In this document: positions 1-8,853 of the stretch, piece by piece
Position numbering within the stretch: position 1 is the stretch's first letter
Layout: every line of letters begins with the position of its first letter
Source: Acidimicrobiaceae bacterium
GTDB lineage: Bacteria; Actinomycetota; Acidimicrobiia; Acidimicrobiales; Ilumatobacteraceae
DNA: 64,000 nucleotides
Direction of reading: 5' to 3'
Assembly: GCA_003569125.1 (NCBI GenBank)
Contig: BGOG01000001.1
Span: 79,908 to 143,907, forward strand
Program-made: the position numbers and the translations under genes
Notes under the pieces: model-generated
What the model was told of the DNA's origin: nothing
Database searches by the model: none
What the model saw: the letters and a program-made list of their open reading frames with translations, nothing else

Positions 1-1951
1 CCTGATTTTCAAAATCAGATTCGGGCGCGGTACTTGGTTCTAACGCCCAGCCGAAGGATGCGAATAATAAAATTACTCCTCCAACTACGGCAATTAAGTG
101 CGAAAAGATCATTCCAAATGTGATTATCGGAACTGCGCCCGCCAAAACTATCGGCCAATACGACGGCGACGGCATATGGATATGTTTGTCTGCGTTGCGT
201 TCTTGCTCAGCCAAAACTTCTTCGGCTGTAGCAATCTGACGCATCGTGTGCGTCGCAGGGTCTTCTTCGTATTTGCGATGAAAAAACTCGTCCAGGTGAT
301 GCACCGTTGGGATCACATCAAAGTTGTGTTCTTTTGGCGGGTTACTCGTCATCCACTCGAGACTTCGTGAGTTCCATGGGTCAAGCGGCGACTTTGTCGG
401 ATTGCGCGCCGTGATCACCACGTTGATCAAGAACAACAAGATGCCGACGGCAAGCACGAATGATCCGATTGATGCGACCAAGTTCCAGAATGCAAAATTA
501 AACAGACCTTCTCCCGCTCGTGCCTCGGTCCACTGGTACATGCGTCGTGGTTGGCCTTGTAAGCCAAGAATGTGCATCGGACCAAAAGTCAGATTCATGC
601 CGATAACCATCAACCAGAAGTTCCAATTACCAAGTCGCTCGCTGAGCATCTTGCCGAACATTTTTGGCCACCAATAATAAAAGCCGGAGAATATTCCAAG
701 AACGGCACCACCGAACAACACATAGTGAAAGTGGGCGACAATGTAATAAGTATCAGTTTGTTGCGTATCTGATGGCGCAACCGAGTGAGTTACTCCAGAA
801 AGACCACCAACCGTGAACAACACGATCAAACCGATCGAAAACTTCATCGCGGTTGAGAAGACCAGTTTTCCACCCCACATTGTCAGTGTCCAGTTGATGA
901 TTTTGACACCCGTTGGCACGGCAATGGCCATTGTTGTCAATGAGAACACTGCAACCGAAACTGGTCCGAGCCCGGAAGCGAACATGTGGTGAGCCCAAAC
1001 GCCCCAACCAACAAAACCAATTGCTGCACCGGAGAACACGACGAACGGATATCCGAATAATGGTTTGCGCGAAAACACTGGCAAAACTTCTGAGACGATA
1101 CCGAACGACGGCAGAACAAGAATGTAAACCTCAGGATGACCGAAGATCCAAAATAAGTGTTGCCACAACAATGGGTCTGCCCCGGCCGCGACATCGAAGA
1201 ATCGAGCACCAAAGTTGCGTTGAAAAGAAAGTAAGAACAAAGCAACTGTGATTACTGGCACCGCGAATAGCAACAGAAACTGCACGACGGTCATCATCCA
1301 CGTGAAAATTGGCATTTTCATCAACGTCATGCCTGGTGCACGCATGTTCAACACCGTGACGATCAAGTTGATTGAGCCAGTTAGTGATGCGACACCCGCG
1401 ATCTGCAAACCAAAAGCCCAGAAGTCAATGCCATGTGTTGGCGAAAATACCGGCCCCGAGTTCGGCGCGTACATAAACCAACCACCGTCTGCGGCTCCAC
1501 CTAAAAACCATGAGAGATTGATGAAGATACCGCCGAACAAAAGCAACCAGAAACCCAGGGCATTGATCCGCGGAAACGCAACGTCGCGTGCACCAATTTG
1601 CAACGGGATGAAATAGTTTGCGAACCCGGCCGCCATCGGCATAACAAACAAGAACACCATGGTTGTTGCGTGCATCGTGAACATTTGGTTGTAAAGATCG
1701 GCGTTCAAGACTTTGCCGTTTGGTGCTGCAAGTTGCAATCTAATTAATAACGCCTCAACACCACCGACGATAAAGAAGAACATCGCCGTAGCGCCATACA
1801 TCAAACCAAGTTTTTTGTGATCAACAGTGAACACCCATGCGCGCCAACCCGTTGCAGCAACAGGGCGCTTGAGCACGCCGTAAGTTGTTGTCGGTGTAGC
1901 AATGTCAATGCCAGTCGCCGTAACTTCTGTTTCGCGTTCAATAATTGCCAT
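1..1951 (-). CDS. ctaD: Cytochrome c oxidase subunit I (aa3-type), 3' end off the window
   Basis: This is the catalytic subunit of the terminal heme-copper oxidase, reducing O2 to water and pumping protons in the cytoplasmic membrane. About 650 codons are visible and the frame is still open at the left edge. All metal ligands are present: the low-spin heme histidine in MFTMHATTMVF (about residue 94), the CuB/cross-link motif HPEVY (272-276), the CuB pair in AHHMF (321-322) and the heme a3/a histidines in AHFHYV (407, 409). The N-terminus has the usual DHKKLG start of the family. The ATG at 1951 lies 22 bases after the ctaC stop, so it is the last gene seen of the oxidase operon. The long C-terminal cytoplasmic tail is typical of actinobacterial CtaD. 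Confidence 0.97.
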   Translation of the reverse strand, partial: MAIIERETEVTATGIDIATPTTTYGVLKRPVAATGWRAWVFTVDHKKLGLMYGATAMFFFIVGGVEALLIRLQLAAPNGKVLNADLYNQMFTMHATTMVFLFVMPMAAGFANYFIPLQIGARDVAFPRINALGFWLLLFGGIFINLSWFLGGAADGGWFMYAPNSGPVFSPTHGIDFWAFGLQIAGVASLTGSINLIVTVLNMRAPGMTLMKMPIFTWMMTVVQFLLLFAVPVITVALFLLSFQRNFGARFFDVAAGADPLLWQHLFWIFGHPEVYILVLPSFGIVSEVLPVFSRKPLFGYPFVVFSGAAIGFVGWGVWAHHMFASGLGPVSVAVFSLTTMAIAVPTGVKIINWTLTMWGGKLVFSTAMKFSIGLIVLFTVGGLSGVTHSVAPSDTQQTDTYYIVAHFHYVLFGGAVLGIFSGFYYWWPKMFGKMLSERLGNWNFWLMVIGMNLTFGPMHILGLQGQPRRMYQWTEARAGEGLFNFAFWNLVASIGSFVLAVGILLFLINVVITARNPTKSPLDPWNSRSLEWMTSNPPKEHNFDVIPTVHHLDEFFHRKYEEDPATHTMRQIATAEEVLAEQERNADKHIHMPSPSYWPIVLAGAVPIITFGMIFSHLIAVVGGVILLFASFGWALEPSTAPESDFENQ

Positions 1952-1973
1952 AAATCTTTCTCTGTTTCTCGTG

Positions 1974-3224
1974 TTATTTCAGGGTTAAAAGGTAGGCGAC
2001 GAGTTTGCTGATGTCATCTTCAGTCAAGGCAAGATATGGCATACCGCGATACTTGCCGCCGGTGGCCTTCAATTGGGTTGCGTTGGCATACATCGGCAAC
2101 ATCGCCGGGGCATTTCGTAGCCACGAACGCAAATCTTTTTGATTTAAACACTCTTCTGTAACTCCTGCAAGATATTTCGTTCCGACCACATCGCTTGGCG
2201 CGTTCCAAACTTCATCTCGACACTGTTTTGAAAGTAGATCAAAACTTGCCCCGGCAAAGGTGTTGCGAGACATCAAATGCGTCAAGTTTGGTGCTGACCC
2301 TGACCAAACATTTTCATCGGGCGCCGCAATTGCTGGTGTGCCATCGGCGCGCATCAGACCATTGACCTGGTGACAACGCACGCACTGGTTCAAAAACACT
2401 TCTTCGCCCTGTTGCGCCAGAGAATCTTTTGCTGGGGCTACATACGCGGCTTGCTGATTGGCAACCCATTTTGCGAAGTCTGCTTTACTCAATGCGACCG
2501 CTTCCATTCGCATATTGGCGTGGGATAATCCGCAGAACTCAGTGCATTGCCCAGCGTAGATTCCGGGCGCGTCGGCTTCGAGACGAAGTGTCTGTACTCG
2601 ACCAGGCACCGCGTCACGCTTGCCGTTAAGAGCAGGAATCCAATATGAGTGGATGACATCTCGACTCGTTTCGCGCAATAAAACTTTGGTGCCGACGGGC
2701 ATCACAAGTTGACCAGAACTAATGATCGGCTGAGTAATGCCAAATTCGTTTTGCGTTGGGTAGTCGTACTCCCACCACCATTGCTGACCGGTGACATTGA
2801 TGATCATTTCGGTATCGTCAGTTTTGGCGAGTTTAAAAATTGCACCAAATGTGAACACCGCAACCACTGCAAGAATCAACGCCGGGATGATCGTCAAAGT
2901 TATTTCAAGCGCTGGTTTGCCATGAGTTTGTTCAGGAATTGGCTGACCGCGGTCACGATATTTGATCAACGTGTAAATCACCGCAACTGCGACAATTAAA
3001 CCGATGATGCCAGCGACGGCGAAAACTGGCCGCTGCAAGTCGTCGATAATTTTCGAATTTGGTCCTTTTGGTTGCCACGTGTCTTGTGGAGCGTTCGTGC
3101 CGCAACTCGCCGCGACGATTGAAATCGCGGCAAAACCAAGTATCGCCCGAGATTTTTTAACAAGCATGATCCAAACGCTAGTCATAAGGGTCTTGGCCCC
3201 ACTGTGCTGAGGTGAGTGATTCAC
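1974..3224 (-). CDS. ctaC: Cytochrome c oxidase subunit II with fused cytochrome c domain
   Basis: Electron-entry subunit of the aa3 oxidase. The first 41 residues end in a lipobox-like VAASC, so the mature protein is probably a lipoprotein starting at Cys41. Two membrane helices follow (about 66-88 and 107-131). The cupredoxin domain has a complete CuA site: His192, then CTEFCGLSHANM with Cys227, Glu229, Cys231, His235 and Met238. A C-terminal class I cytochrome c domain carries the heme motif CVRCH (281-285), so the protein takes electrons without a separate soluble cytochrome, as in other actinobacterial bcc-aa3 supercomplexes. Its ATG overlaps the stop of the upstream gene by four bases (ATGA); an internal Met20 would also give a good signal peptide, so the exact start is open. 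Confidence 0.95.
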   Translation of the reverse strand: MNHSPQHSGAKTLMTSVWIMLVKKSRAILGFAAISIVAASCGTNAPQDTWQPKGPNSKIIDDLQRPVFAVAGIIGLIVAVAVIYTLIKYRDRGQPIPEQTHGKPALEITLTIIPALILAVVAVFTFGAIFKLAKTDDTEMIINVTGQQWWWEYDYPTQNEFGITQPIISSGQLVMPVGTKVLLRETSRDVIHSYWIPALNGKRDAVPGRVQTLRLEADAPGIYAGQCTEFCGLSHANMRMEAVALSKADFAKWVANQQAAYVAPAKDSLAQQGEEVFLNQCVRCHQVNGLMRADGTPAIAAPDENVWSGSAPNLTHLMSRNTFAGASFDLLSKQCRDEVWNAPSDVVGTKYLAGVTEECLNQKDLRSWLRNAPAMLPMYANATQLKATGGKYRGMPYLALTEDDISKLVAYLLTLK

Positions 3225-4339
3225 GGCACGACCAGCTCGATGCTCTGACCCTCGACACCGGGCACGGTCAAACTGTAGGAAGTGCCAGCCTTGGGTGATT
3301 TGGCAATGTCAAGTAGCAACAATTGTTCTGATCCTTGTGCCGTCAACTGGGTGCATACAAGATTTTTTTCAGTGGCGCCCTCTGGCTCGACAAGAGTTCG
3401 CGTGCCCAATTCGGCGACCAAGCGATATTCTTTGGCATCCAGATTGCGGAAAATCAAACTTGTCGGTGTTGAGCGTCGAACAGTCACAGTATTTTGTGGT
3501 TTATTGAACCCCACCACCTGTGCGGTCAATTTTCCGTCTAATAGTTCTATGGTTGCACTAACCGAACTACGCAACGACAATGTGCCTGTCGCCTCTTTAT
3601 CAAAATGCTCGGAGCGTTCTGCGCCACATTCTGGCAACTCATGCGACTCTGCTTTTGCTGCGACTAGTTCTTCGCGCACTCCACTTGTTGCGCTGATGAC
3701 ACCTGCTGTAAAAATGCCAACCGCACCAAAAACGCAAATCGCCACGACTAAAGAGCGCTTCAATTCGGGTTTTACTGCAAATAAAATTCCGGCTATTAAT
3801 ACCAATGCTCCAAAAACAATGAATAATGTTGCGCCCGTTGTTTTATTGACCGTGAGCATGATTCGAGAAAACGAATAAATCACAACACCCAGGCCTAGTG
3901 CGGCTAAAACTGGAAACTCGATTGGGTTAAGAACTCGCTTGCGTGCTGCGGCATTGTAATTTTTATCTTTTGATGCTCTTTCGCTCCAAGACTGAATCAT
4001 CCATTCGGCAAGCGCCGCAAGCAACACGATTACTCCTGTGAAGAAAACTATTGATGAAGTCACAAGACCGAGCGCCAGCAGCACCACACCAATGCTGGTG
4101 ACCAGCGGCCACATACTCTGACTCGCTAACTCGTTCGACGCGTCAGGAGTCGATGTTGTTGTTTGACCATCACGGGTAACAACGGCGATGCCGGCCAAGA
4201 GCGCAGTCACAACGATCAACATGCTTATCGCTACACCCGCAATTGCAACCTGGTCTAAAACAAACAACGACATGATCAACGCTGCGATCGAGAGCACCGT
4301 TACACCTAGAAAGTATTTAAAACCGGTCGAAAACATCAT
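3221..4339 (-). CDS. Multi-helix membrane protein of the oxidase operon with degenerate cupredoxin-like C-terminus
   Basis: I do not recognise a named family. About seven or eight hydrophobic helices fill the first 230 residues, followed by an exported C-terminal domain of about 140 residues. That domain has the beta-strand rhythm and spacing of a cupredoxin (a strand ending SLIFRNLD, a Cys in NLVCTQL, and a final SYSLTVPGVEGQSIELVV) but no His/Met copper-ligand set. It sits where actinobacterial oxidase operons often carry the small accessory subunit IV, between subunit III and subunit II, with a two-base gap upstream and a four-base overlap downstream. I chose the ATG at 4339 directly after the subunit III stop; an earlier in-frame start at 4402 would run through that gene. 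A structural or assembly role in the oxidase is inferred from position only. Confidence 0.7.
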   Translation of the reverse strand: MMFSTGFKYFLGVTVLSIAALIMSLFVLDQVAIAGVAISMLIVVTALLAGIAVVTRDGQTTTSTPDASNELASQSMWPLVTSIGVVLLALGLVTSSIVFFTGVIVLLAALAEWMIQSWSERASKDKNYNAAARKRVLNPIEFPVLAALGLGVVIYSFSRIMLTVNKTTGATLFIVFGALVLIAGILFAVKPELKRSLVVAICVFGAVGIFTAGVISATSGVREELVAAKAESHELPECGAERSEHFDKEATGTLSLRSSVSATIELLDGKLTAQVVGFNKPQNTVTVRRSTPTSLIFRNLDAKEYRLVAELGTRTLVEPEGATEKNLVCTQLTAQGSEQLLLLDIAKSPKAGTSYSLTVPGVEGQSIELVVP

Positions 4340-4341
4340 CC

Positions 4342-4956
4342 CTACTTTTGCACGTACACAACGAACCACATCGTTGCAAAGATCGCAGCGAGTGCATACC
4401 AATAAACAGCGTGAGCCAACACCAAATCGTGGTCACTATTGCGACTAGCCAAAGATCTGAACATCGTCATCAACGTAAAACCCAGACCGATAACTATCAG
4501 CGTCGACATCGTGGCCGTTACTGCATAAAACATCACCGTGTAACTGCTGTCGCGAACACCAATATCCATCTGCATATAAACCGCAATTTGTGCGTTGATC
4601 AATGCGATCTCGGTCAGCAAAGCGACACCAAGTGCAAGAGTCACATGCTTCGAGTCGGCTCGACGCGAAGAATAAACCGCCCACTGCACCATGATGCAAG
4701 TGATCACAAACGTCAACATCATCGTGTTGGTTGCAACCTCCGGGATCTTGATGCTTTCTGGTAACCAGTCGCGCAGCATCTTGCTTCCGTCAGAAGACTC
4801 GCGCAGTGGTGCGTTGGCTCTGAACTGCAACCAGATTGCGAGCATCGAACCAATCAACATTGCACTCGCCGCCGACATCAGACCGCTTAAAACTAAAGCC
4901 TGACGACGCACGACAATTTTTGGTCCTGAATTAAGTGCTGTTGCGCTGGTGCTCAT
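4342..4956 (-). CDS. ctaE: Cytochrome c oxidase subunit III
   Basis: Membrane subunit of the heme-copper oxidase, without redox centres, that stabilises proton uptake by subunit I. The 204-residue protein has five clear hydrophobic helices, matching the shorter five-helix subunit III form, and ends with the family-typical helix YWYALAAIFATMWFVVY. The gene overlaps the upstream subunit-I paralogue by four bases (ATGA), so the two are probably translationally coupled. The stop is followed two bases later by the next ATG. Family assignment rests on the helix pattern, the C-terminal motif and the operon. Confidence 0.88.
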   Translation of the reverse strand: MSTSATALNSGPKIVVRRQALVLSGLMSAASAMLIGSMLAIWLQFRANAPLRESSDGSKMLRDWLPESIKIPEVATNTMMLTFVITCIMVQWAVYSSRRADSKHVTLALGVALLTEIALINAQIAVYMQMDIGVRDSSYTVMFYAVTATMSTLIVIGLGFTLMTMFRSLASRNSDHDLVLAHAVYWYALAAIFATMWFVVYVQK

Positions 4957-6461
4957 GAGTTTGCCTGAACCGTTTCAAAAATCGCTTCGTCGGCGATCTC
5001 TCCAGATCGCGATGATTTGATAACCAGACCGACGAATGCAACTACGAAAACCAAAAATATTGTTTGGCCAGCCGTTGCGACAGAATTCCAAATTTGGCTG
5101 TTGTCACCCAACTGCCCAGAGATGCTGCCCGCCGGTTGGTCGGTGAAACCAGCGATGTAATAAGGCAGAGCGGCAAACACCACACCAAGAACACCGATCA
5201 ATCCCAGACCGATAACTGGCATCGTTGGCATCTTTCGGCCCCAAATTCTTGGACCAAAATAAGCGATCGCACCCAATGAACTCAGCACCACTCCATAGCC
5301 GACATAAACGAGCACTGCTTCTTCAAACACCGTGTTGGATAATTTCAAATCATTGATGCGCAACAAAACGTTTCCGAGCATGCCAGTTAACACCATGCCG
5401 ACACCAAAGAAAGCAAGAACAAACGACGCACTTGGTTTTGCCTTTTCATTTTTCATCGCCAACAAACACAAGCCGAGCACAATCAACACACCGAGCATCG
5501 GAAGCGCGTTGAACAACAAAAACGGCAACAGACTTTTTGCGACATCGCTGAGGTTGCCGTTTAGTTGCAAAGAGTAAAAAGATTGTGTAACCGTGCCGAT
5601 TAACGCCGTGCTCATCACACCGATACCAATTAATAAGCCCCCGCGTAGAGGCTGCCTGCCCCGAACCATCGTCCCGACTATTTGCGCGAGCACGCCAAGG
5701 GTTGAAACCGCCAACAAGAAAATTTGTGGTGAGGTGAGAGCCCAACCGATCCATGCATTGATCCCATCAGTTGCGCCGAATGTTGACCGCTCGTAACTGT
5801 GATCAACTGCCACATAAATTAAAGCGCCAGCCATAACTGGCAGCGTGAGAATCAGCGAAATACTCGTTACAAGCGACGACCAAACAAAAATCGGCGCATC
5901 AATAAGGGTCATTCCGGCGCGACGCGATGTCAGAATGGTGGTCGCAATACTCGCACTCACGACTAATAGCCCCGCTATAACAAGCCCCAAGCCAAGAATA
6001 AACAGATCAACCATTTGTGGGTCACCGCCGCCAGGCCCACCGTTGCCGATATATGAAACACCGACAATGATCATTCCGAAAAACCACAGGTAAGCACCAA
6101 ACGCGGCACCTCTGGCGAAAGCCAGAACTTGACTGCCGATCTGCATCGGCACGATCGCCAAAGCAATACCAAGCGTCATTGGTGCAACTGAACCAAAAAT
6201 TAAACCAACACGAAAAATTGAAAACAATTGTGTTGTGCTACCTGGGTCAATTAAGTCAGTTGATGAACTGATTCTTTCAACACCAAGGACTACTCCAACG
6301 ACAACAACAGCAACAGTCCAAAGTAGAGACACAGAAACCATGAGTCGACCAATTCGATGATGACTTGTAGTTAGCAACCAACTCGAAATTTTGCTGAAGA
6401 GATTTGTGCCTGAAACCGTGTCCGATTTGGTCATCACAGAATTCATGTCAATGGCGGTCAT
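4953..6461 (-). CDS. Subunit I-like heme-copper oxidase paralogue lacking all metal ligands
   Basis: A 502-residue, roughly 12-helix membrane protein homologous to cytochrome oxidase subunit I. Homology is clear in TTSHHRIGRL (subunit I has TxDHKKxG), PMQIGSQVLAFARGAAFG against the subunit I loop PLQIGARDVAFPRINALG, and GMTLIDAPIFVW against GMTLMKMPIFTW. The ligands are gone: Phe83 replaces the low-spin heme His, HPEVY reads SPQIF (244-248), the His pair of helix VII reads TQSF, and the AHFHYV motif of helix X reads VYVGYG. It therefore cannot bind heme or CuB in the usual way. It is translationally coupled to ctaE and shares the operon with a normal ctaD. A scaffold, assembly or supercomplex role is inference. 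Confidence 0.85.
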   Translation of the reverse strand: MTAIDMNSVMTKSDTVSGTNLFSKISSWLLTTSHHRIGRLMVSVSLLWTVAVVVVGVVLGVERISSSTDLIDPGSTTQLFSIFRVGLIFGSVAPMTLGIALAIVPMQIGSQVLAFARGAAFGAYLWFFGMIIVGVSYIGNGGPGGGDPQMVDLFILGLGLVIAGLLVVSASIATTILTSRRAGMTLIDAPIFVWSSLVTSISLILTLPVMAGALIYVAVDHSYERSTFGATDGINAWIGWALTSPQIFLLAVSTLGVLAQIVGTMVRGRQPLRGGLLIGIGVMSTALIGTVTQSFYSLQLNGNLSDVAKSLLPFLLFNALPMLGVLIVLGLCLLAMKNEKAKPSASFVLAFFGVGMVLTGMLGNVLLRINDLKLSNTVFEEAVLVYVGYGVVLSSLGAIAYFGPRIWGRKMPTMPVIGLGLIGVLGVVFAALPYYIAGFTDQPAGSISGQLGDNSQIWNSVATAGQTIFLVFVVAFVGLVIKSSRSGEIADEAIFETVQANS

Positions 6462-6550
6462 AACTCAGATAACGCTAACAGTTAAGCGCTTTGGCTTGGA
6501 AACTTCTTTATTGCACGAAGTCTTGGAATTGCCTGATTAAATAGCAAGTT

Positions 6551-7474
6551 TTAAATCAGGACGTCGACCATCAAGGCGCCAAAAAGCACCGTCACGTAGG
6601 TAATCGAAAAAGAGAAAACCTTCATCGACCAAGCCTCGGTTGGTTTGCGCCCGAGCATTGCCGTACCGACTGAAAAACCAAGTCCGACGACGATTGCAGT
6701 GCCGCCATAAATCCAGCCCAGATTCGCAACCGGCATTAACACGAGAGTTGCTGCTGCAAGAACGACCGTGTACCAAAACATCGTGCGAACCGTTCGTTCA
6801 ATTGAGACGACAACCGGCAACATCGGCACATTTGCCGCGCGGTATTCATCGGCATGGCGAATTGCAAGTGCCCAAAAATGTGGCGGAGTCCAAAGAAACA
6901 TAATTATGAAAAGCCAAACTGCGGGCCACCCAACAGAATTAGTAACTGCAGACCAACCGATCAGGGTTGGCATTGCTCCGGCGGCACCACCAATGACGAT
7001 GTTTTGCTTACTCGTGCGCTTCAACCACAGGGAATAAATAAAAACATAGAACGCTGTGGCGCTCAGGGCCAGACATGCAGAAAGTAAGTTTGCCCCGGAC
7101 CACAAAATCGCAAAGGCAAAGACTTCTAAAATCAGCGCAAACACGAGCGCATTTCTAGGCGAGATTAATCCGGTTACAAGCGGCCGATTTTGAGTTCGTT
7201 TCATCAATTTGTCGATGTCACGATCGATGAACATATTTATGGTGTTCGCGCCCCCAGCGGCAAGGGTTCCGCCGATCAGAGTCACCGCGATCAACGACCA
7301 CGCGGGCCATTCGCCCGCTGCCAAAACCATCGTCGGCACCGTCGTAACCAGTAGCAGTTCGATGATTCGCGGTTTGGTCAAAGCGATGTATCCACCCAAG
7401 ATTGTTTTCGGCGAACGCTTCGATTCATGCGAGAACAACCGCGAAGGCACGACAGGGCGAACATTGAGTGTCAC
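6551..7474 (-). CDS. ctaB: Protoheme IX farnesyltransferase (heme O synthase)
   Basis: Membrane prenyltransferase that adds a farnesyl group to heme b, giving heme O, the precursor of heme a for the aa3 oxidase encoded next door. The UbiA-family aspartate motif is present as NTINMFIDRDIDKLMKRT, together with YIALTKPRIIELLL in helix I and the second polar loop DEYRAANVPMLPVV. About nine helices are visible and the length is normal. The start is uncertain: I use the GTG at 7474, which leaves about 27 residues before the conserved core; a TTG at 7510 would also be in frame and neither has a clear ribosome binding site. It is transcribed towards the oxidase genes about 90 bases away and divergently from clpS. 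Confidence 0.93.
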   Translation of the reverse strand: MTLNVRPVVPSRLFSHESKRSPKTILGGYIALTKPRIIELLLVTTVPTMVLAAGEWPAWSLIAVTLIGGTLAAGGANTINMFIDRDIDKLMKRTQNRPLVTGLISPRNALVFALILEVFAFAILWSGANLLSACLALSATAFYVFIYSLWLKRTSKQNIVIGGAAGAMPTLIGWSAVTNSVGWPAVWLFIIMFLWTPPHFWALAIRHADEYRAANVPMLPVVVSIERTVRTMFWYTVVLAAATLVLMPVANLGWIYGGTAIVVGLGFSVGTAMLGRKPTEAWSMKVFSFSITYVTVLFGALMVDVLI

Positions 7475-7603
7475 GCGCCAAGCGTACGATGCTTGAGCAC
7501 CAAAGCCCAACCGTGCCCGCTATCAAATCAGAAATCAGAACTTGCTTGCCCAGAAACCTGAATAAACGGTTGAACTCCACGCCACAATAGAAAGGTGAGA
7601 TAC

Positions 7604-7906
7604 ATGGCAAGAGCCAGTGTTCAACCATCCCAGGTCATAGAGCCAGATGTTGATGACGCAACTAAATCAGACAAGCCGTGGATAGTCATTGTCTGGAACG
7701 ACCCGATCAATCTGATGTCATATGTAACTTTTGTATTTCAGAAACTTTTTGGATACAGCCTTGAAAAAGCAACTGAATTGATGTTGGATGTTCACCATAA
7801 AGGTCGAGCCGTCGTTTCGAATGGCTCGAGAGAGCGCGCTGAGTTTGATGTTTATCGACTGCACGAACATGGATTGTGGGCAACCATGGAGCACGAGACA
7901 TCGTGA
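7604..7906 (+). CDS. clpS: ATP-dependent Clp protease adaptor ClpS
   Basis: ClpS binds N-end-rule substrates and delivers them to ClpA/ClpC-ClpP. The core shows the family pattern: [21 protein letters not shown] (the Asn-Asp substrate pocket), then [16 protein letters not shown] and the segment [20 protein letters not shown]. The ATG at 7604 is preceded by AAAGGTGAG, a good ribosome binding site, so I prefer it to the GTG three codons earlier. The stop overlaps the start of the DUF2017 gene (GTGA), the usual actinobacterial arrangement. Confidence 0.95.
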   Translation: MARASVQPSQVIEPDVDDATKSDKPWIVIVWNDPINLMSYVTFVFQKLFGYSLEKATELMLDVHHKGRAVVSNGSRERAEFDVYRLHEHGLWATMEHETS

Positions 7907-8430
7907 AAGTTAACAAGGGCCCGGTTGTGCGAACAAAACATGGCACCTACAAATTGGCCTTGCCCAAAGAACACTGCGAAGTTTTGATGCATCTAATTAG
8001 CGAACTTCGCGACTCTTTGTTGAACACAACTGACGATGCGTCACTTCGGCGATTGTTTCCGACGGCTTACCACAACGATGCAAAAAAAGATGCCGAGTAT
8101 CAACGCTTGATGCGTGACGAGTTGCTTGCGTCGCGACTTTCATCGATCGAAACTGCCCTCAATGTGATCGGCACAAACAACGAACATTCTGAATCAGAAA
8201 TAGATGCGTTTGCGCGAAGTATCAACTCGTTGCGACTTGTAATTGGAACAACTATGGACATCGCCGAATCTGACTCATCTCAATCATCTGACTCATCTGC
8301 TGATGATTCAAATATCCTCGACTCGAAGCAGACCGAATTGGCTGAACAACAGTTGGTTCAGCGCGAACTCTATGACTACCTGGGCTGGTTGCTCGAATGG
8401 ACAGTTGGCGCACAAAGCCAAGGGCTGTAA
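7903..8430 (+). CDS. DUF2017 family protein
   Basis: A soluble alpha-helical protein of unknown biochemical role. It resembles DUF2017, a family that in actinobacteria is usually encoded right after clpS, and shows the family core of an N-terminal strand region, then [17 protein letters not shown], the [12 protein letters not shown] segment and DEYQ-like [12 protein letters not shown]. The GTG at 7903 overlaps the clpS stop by four bases and is preferred to an upstream in-frame start that would sit inside clpS. Residues about 120-145 form a Ser/Asp-rich acidic linker that looks disordered. Coupling to ClpS suggests a link with regulated proteolysis, by position only. Confidence 0.85.
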   Translation: MKVNKGPVVRTKHGTYKLALPKEHCEVLMHLISELRDSLLNTTDDASLRRLFPTAYHNDAKKDAEYQRLMRDELLASRLSSIETALNVIGTNNEHSESEIDAFARSINSLRLVIGTTMDIAESDSSQSSDSSADDSNILDSKQTELAEQQLVQRELYDYLGWLLEWTVGAQSQGL

Positions 8431-8520
8431 ATCTTTTCCGGATTCTTTTCGACAGTTCTCAGGTTTTTCGGCAGTTAGCGGTGATAGATTTCAAGGGTTC
8501 TCAACGGATAGTAGGTCCCT

Positions 8521-8593
8521 GCCCCCATCGTCTAGTGGCCTAGGACACCACCCTTTCAAGGTGGCGGCACGGGTTCGAATCCCGTTGGGGGTG
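8521..8593 (+). tRNA. tRNA-Glu (anticodon TTC)
   Basis: A complete cloverleaf is visible: acceptor GCCCCCA pairs with TGGGGGT, the anticodon stem CCACC/GGTGG encloses loop CTTTCAA, and the T-arm is CGGGTTCGAATCCCG. No CCA is encoded. First of three adjacent tRNA genes. Confidence 0.96.
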
Positions 8594-8624
8594 CTAAAGG
8601 TCAGTTTCAGCAATAGCAGAATCT

Positions 8625-8698
8625 GGTCCCGTGGTGAAGTTGGAGTTCACGCCGCCCTGTCAAGGCGGAGGTCGCGGGTTCAAGTCCCGTCGGGACCG
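8625..8698 (+). tRNA. tRNA-Asp (anticodon GTC)
   Basis: Acceptor GGTCCCG pairs with CGGGACC, the anticodon stem CCGCC/GGCGG holds loop CTGTCAA, and the T-arm GCGGGTTCAAGTCCCG is intact. It lies 31 bases after tRNA-Glu, so the two are probably co-transcribed. Confidence 0.96.
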
Positions 8699-8722
8699 CT
8701 GGGGAGTGTTCGCACTCTTCCA

Positions 8723-8795
8723 GGTCGGGTAGCTCAGTAGGCAGAGCATGCGCCTGAAAAGCGCAGGGTCACCGGATCGACGCCGGTCCCGACCA
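8723..8795 (+). tRNA. tRNA-Phe (anticodon GAA)
   Basis: Acceptor GGTCGGG pairs with CCCGACC, the anticodon stem TGCGC/GCGCA holds loop CTGAAAA, and the T-loop reads ATCGACG rather than the usual TTCGAAT form. The cloverleaf is otherwise regular and lies 24 bases after tRNA-Asp. Confidence 0.94.
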
Positions 8796-8853
8796 CTAAA
8801 TAGAAAATTATCGGTTCAAAAAATATCGTCGCGCCGCTGACGCTTGCCGATTT

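Noticed and set aside
2..18. Perfect 17-base palindrome CTGATTTTCAAAATCAG at the left edge
   Set aside because: It lies inside the ctaD reading frame (encoding SDFEN-like residues) with no U-tract; treated as chance rather than a terminator.
1..1616. Open frames on the plus strand opposite ctaD
   Set aside because: They mirror the long ctaD frame, lack ribosome binding sites and show no protein family; the same applies to antisense frames over dnaK, gyrA and others.
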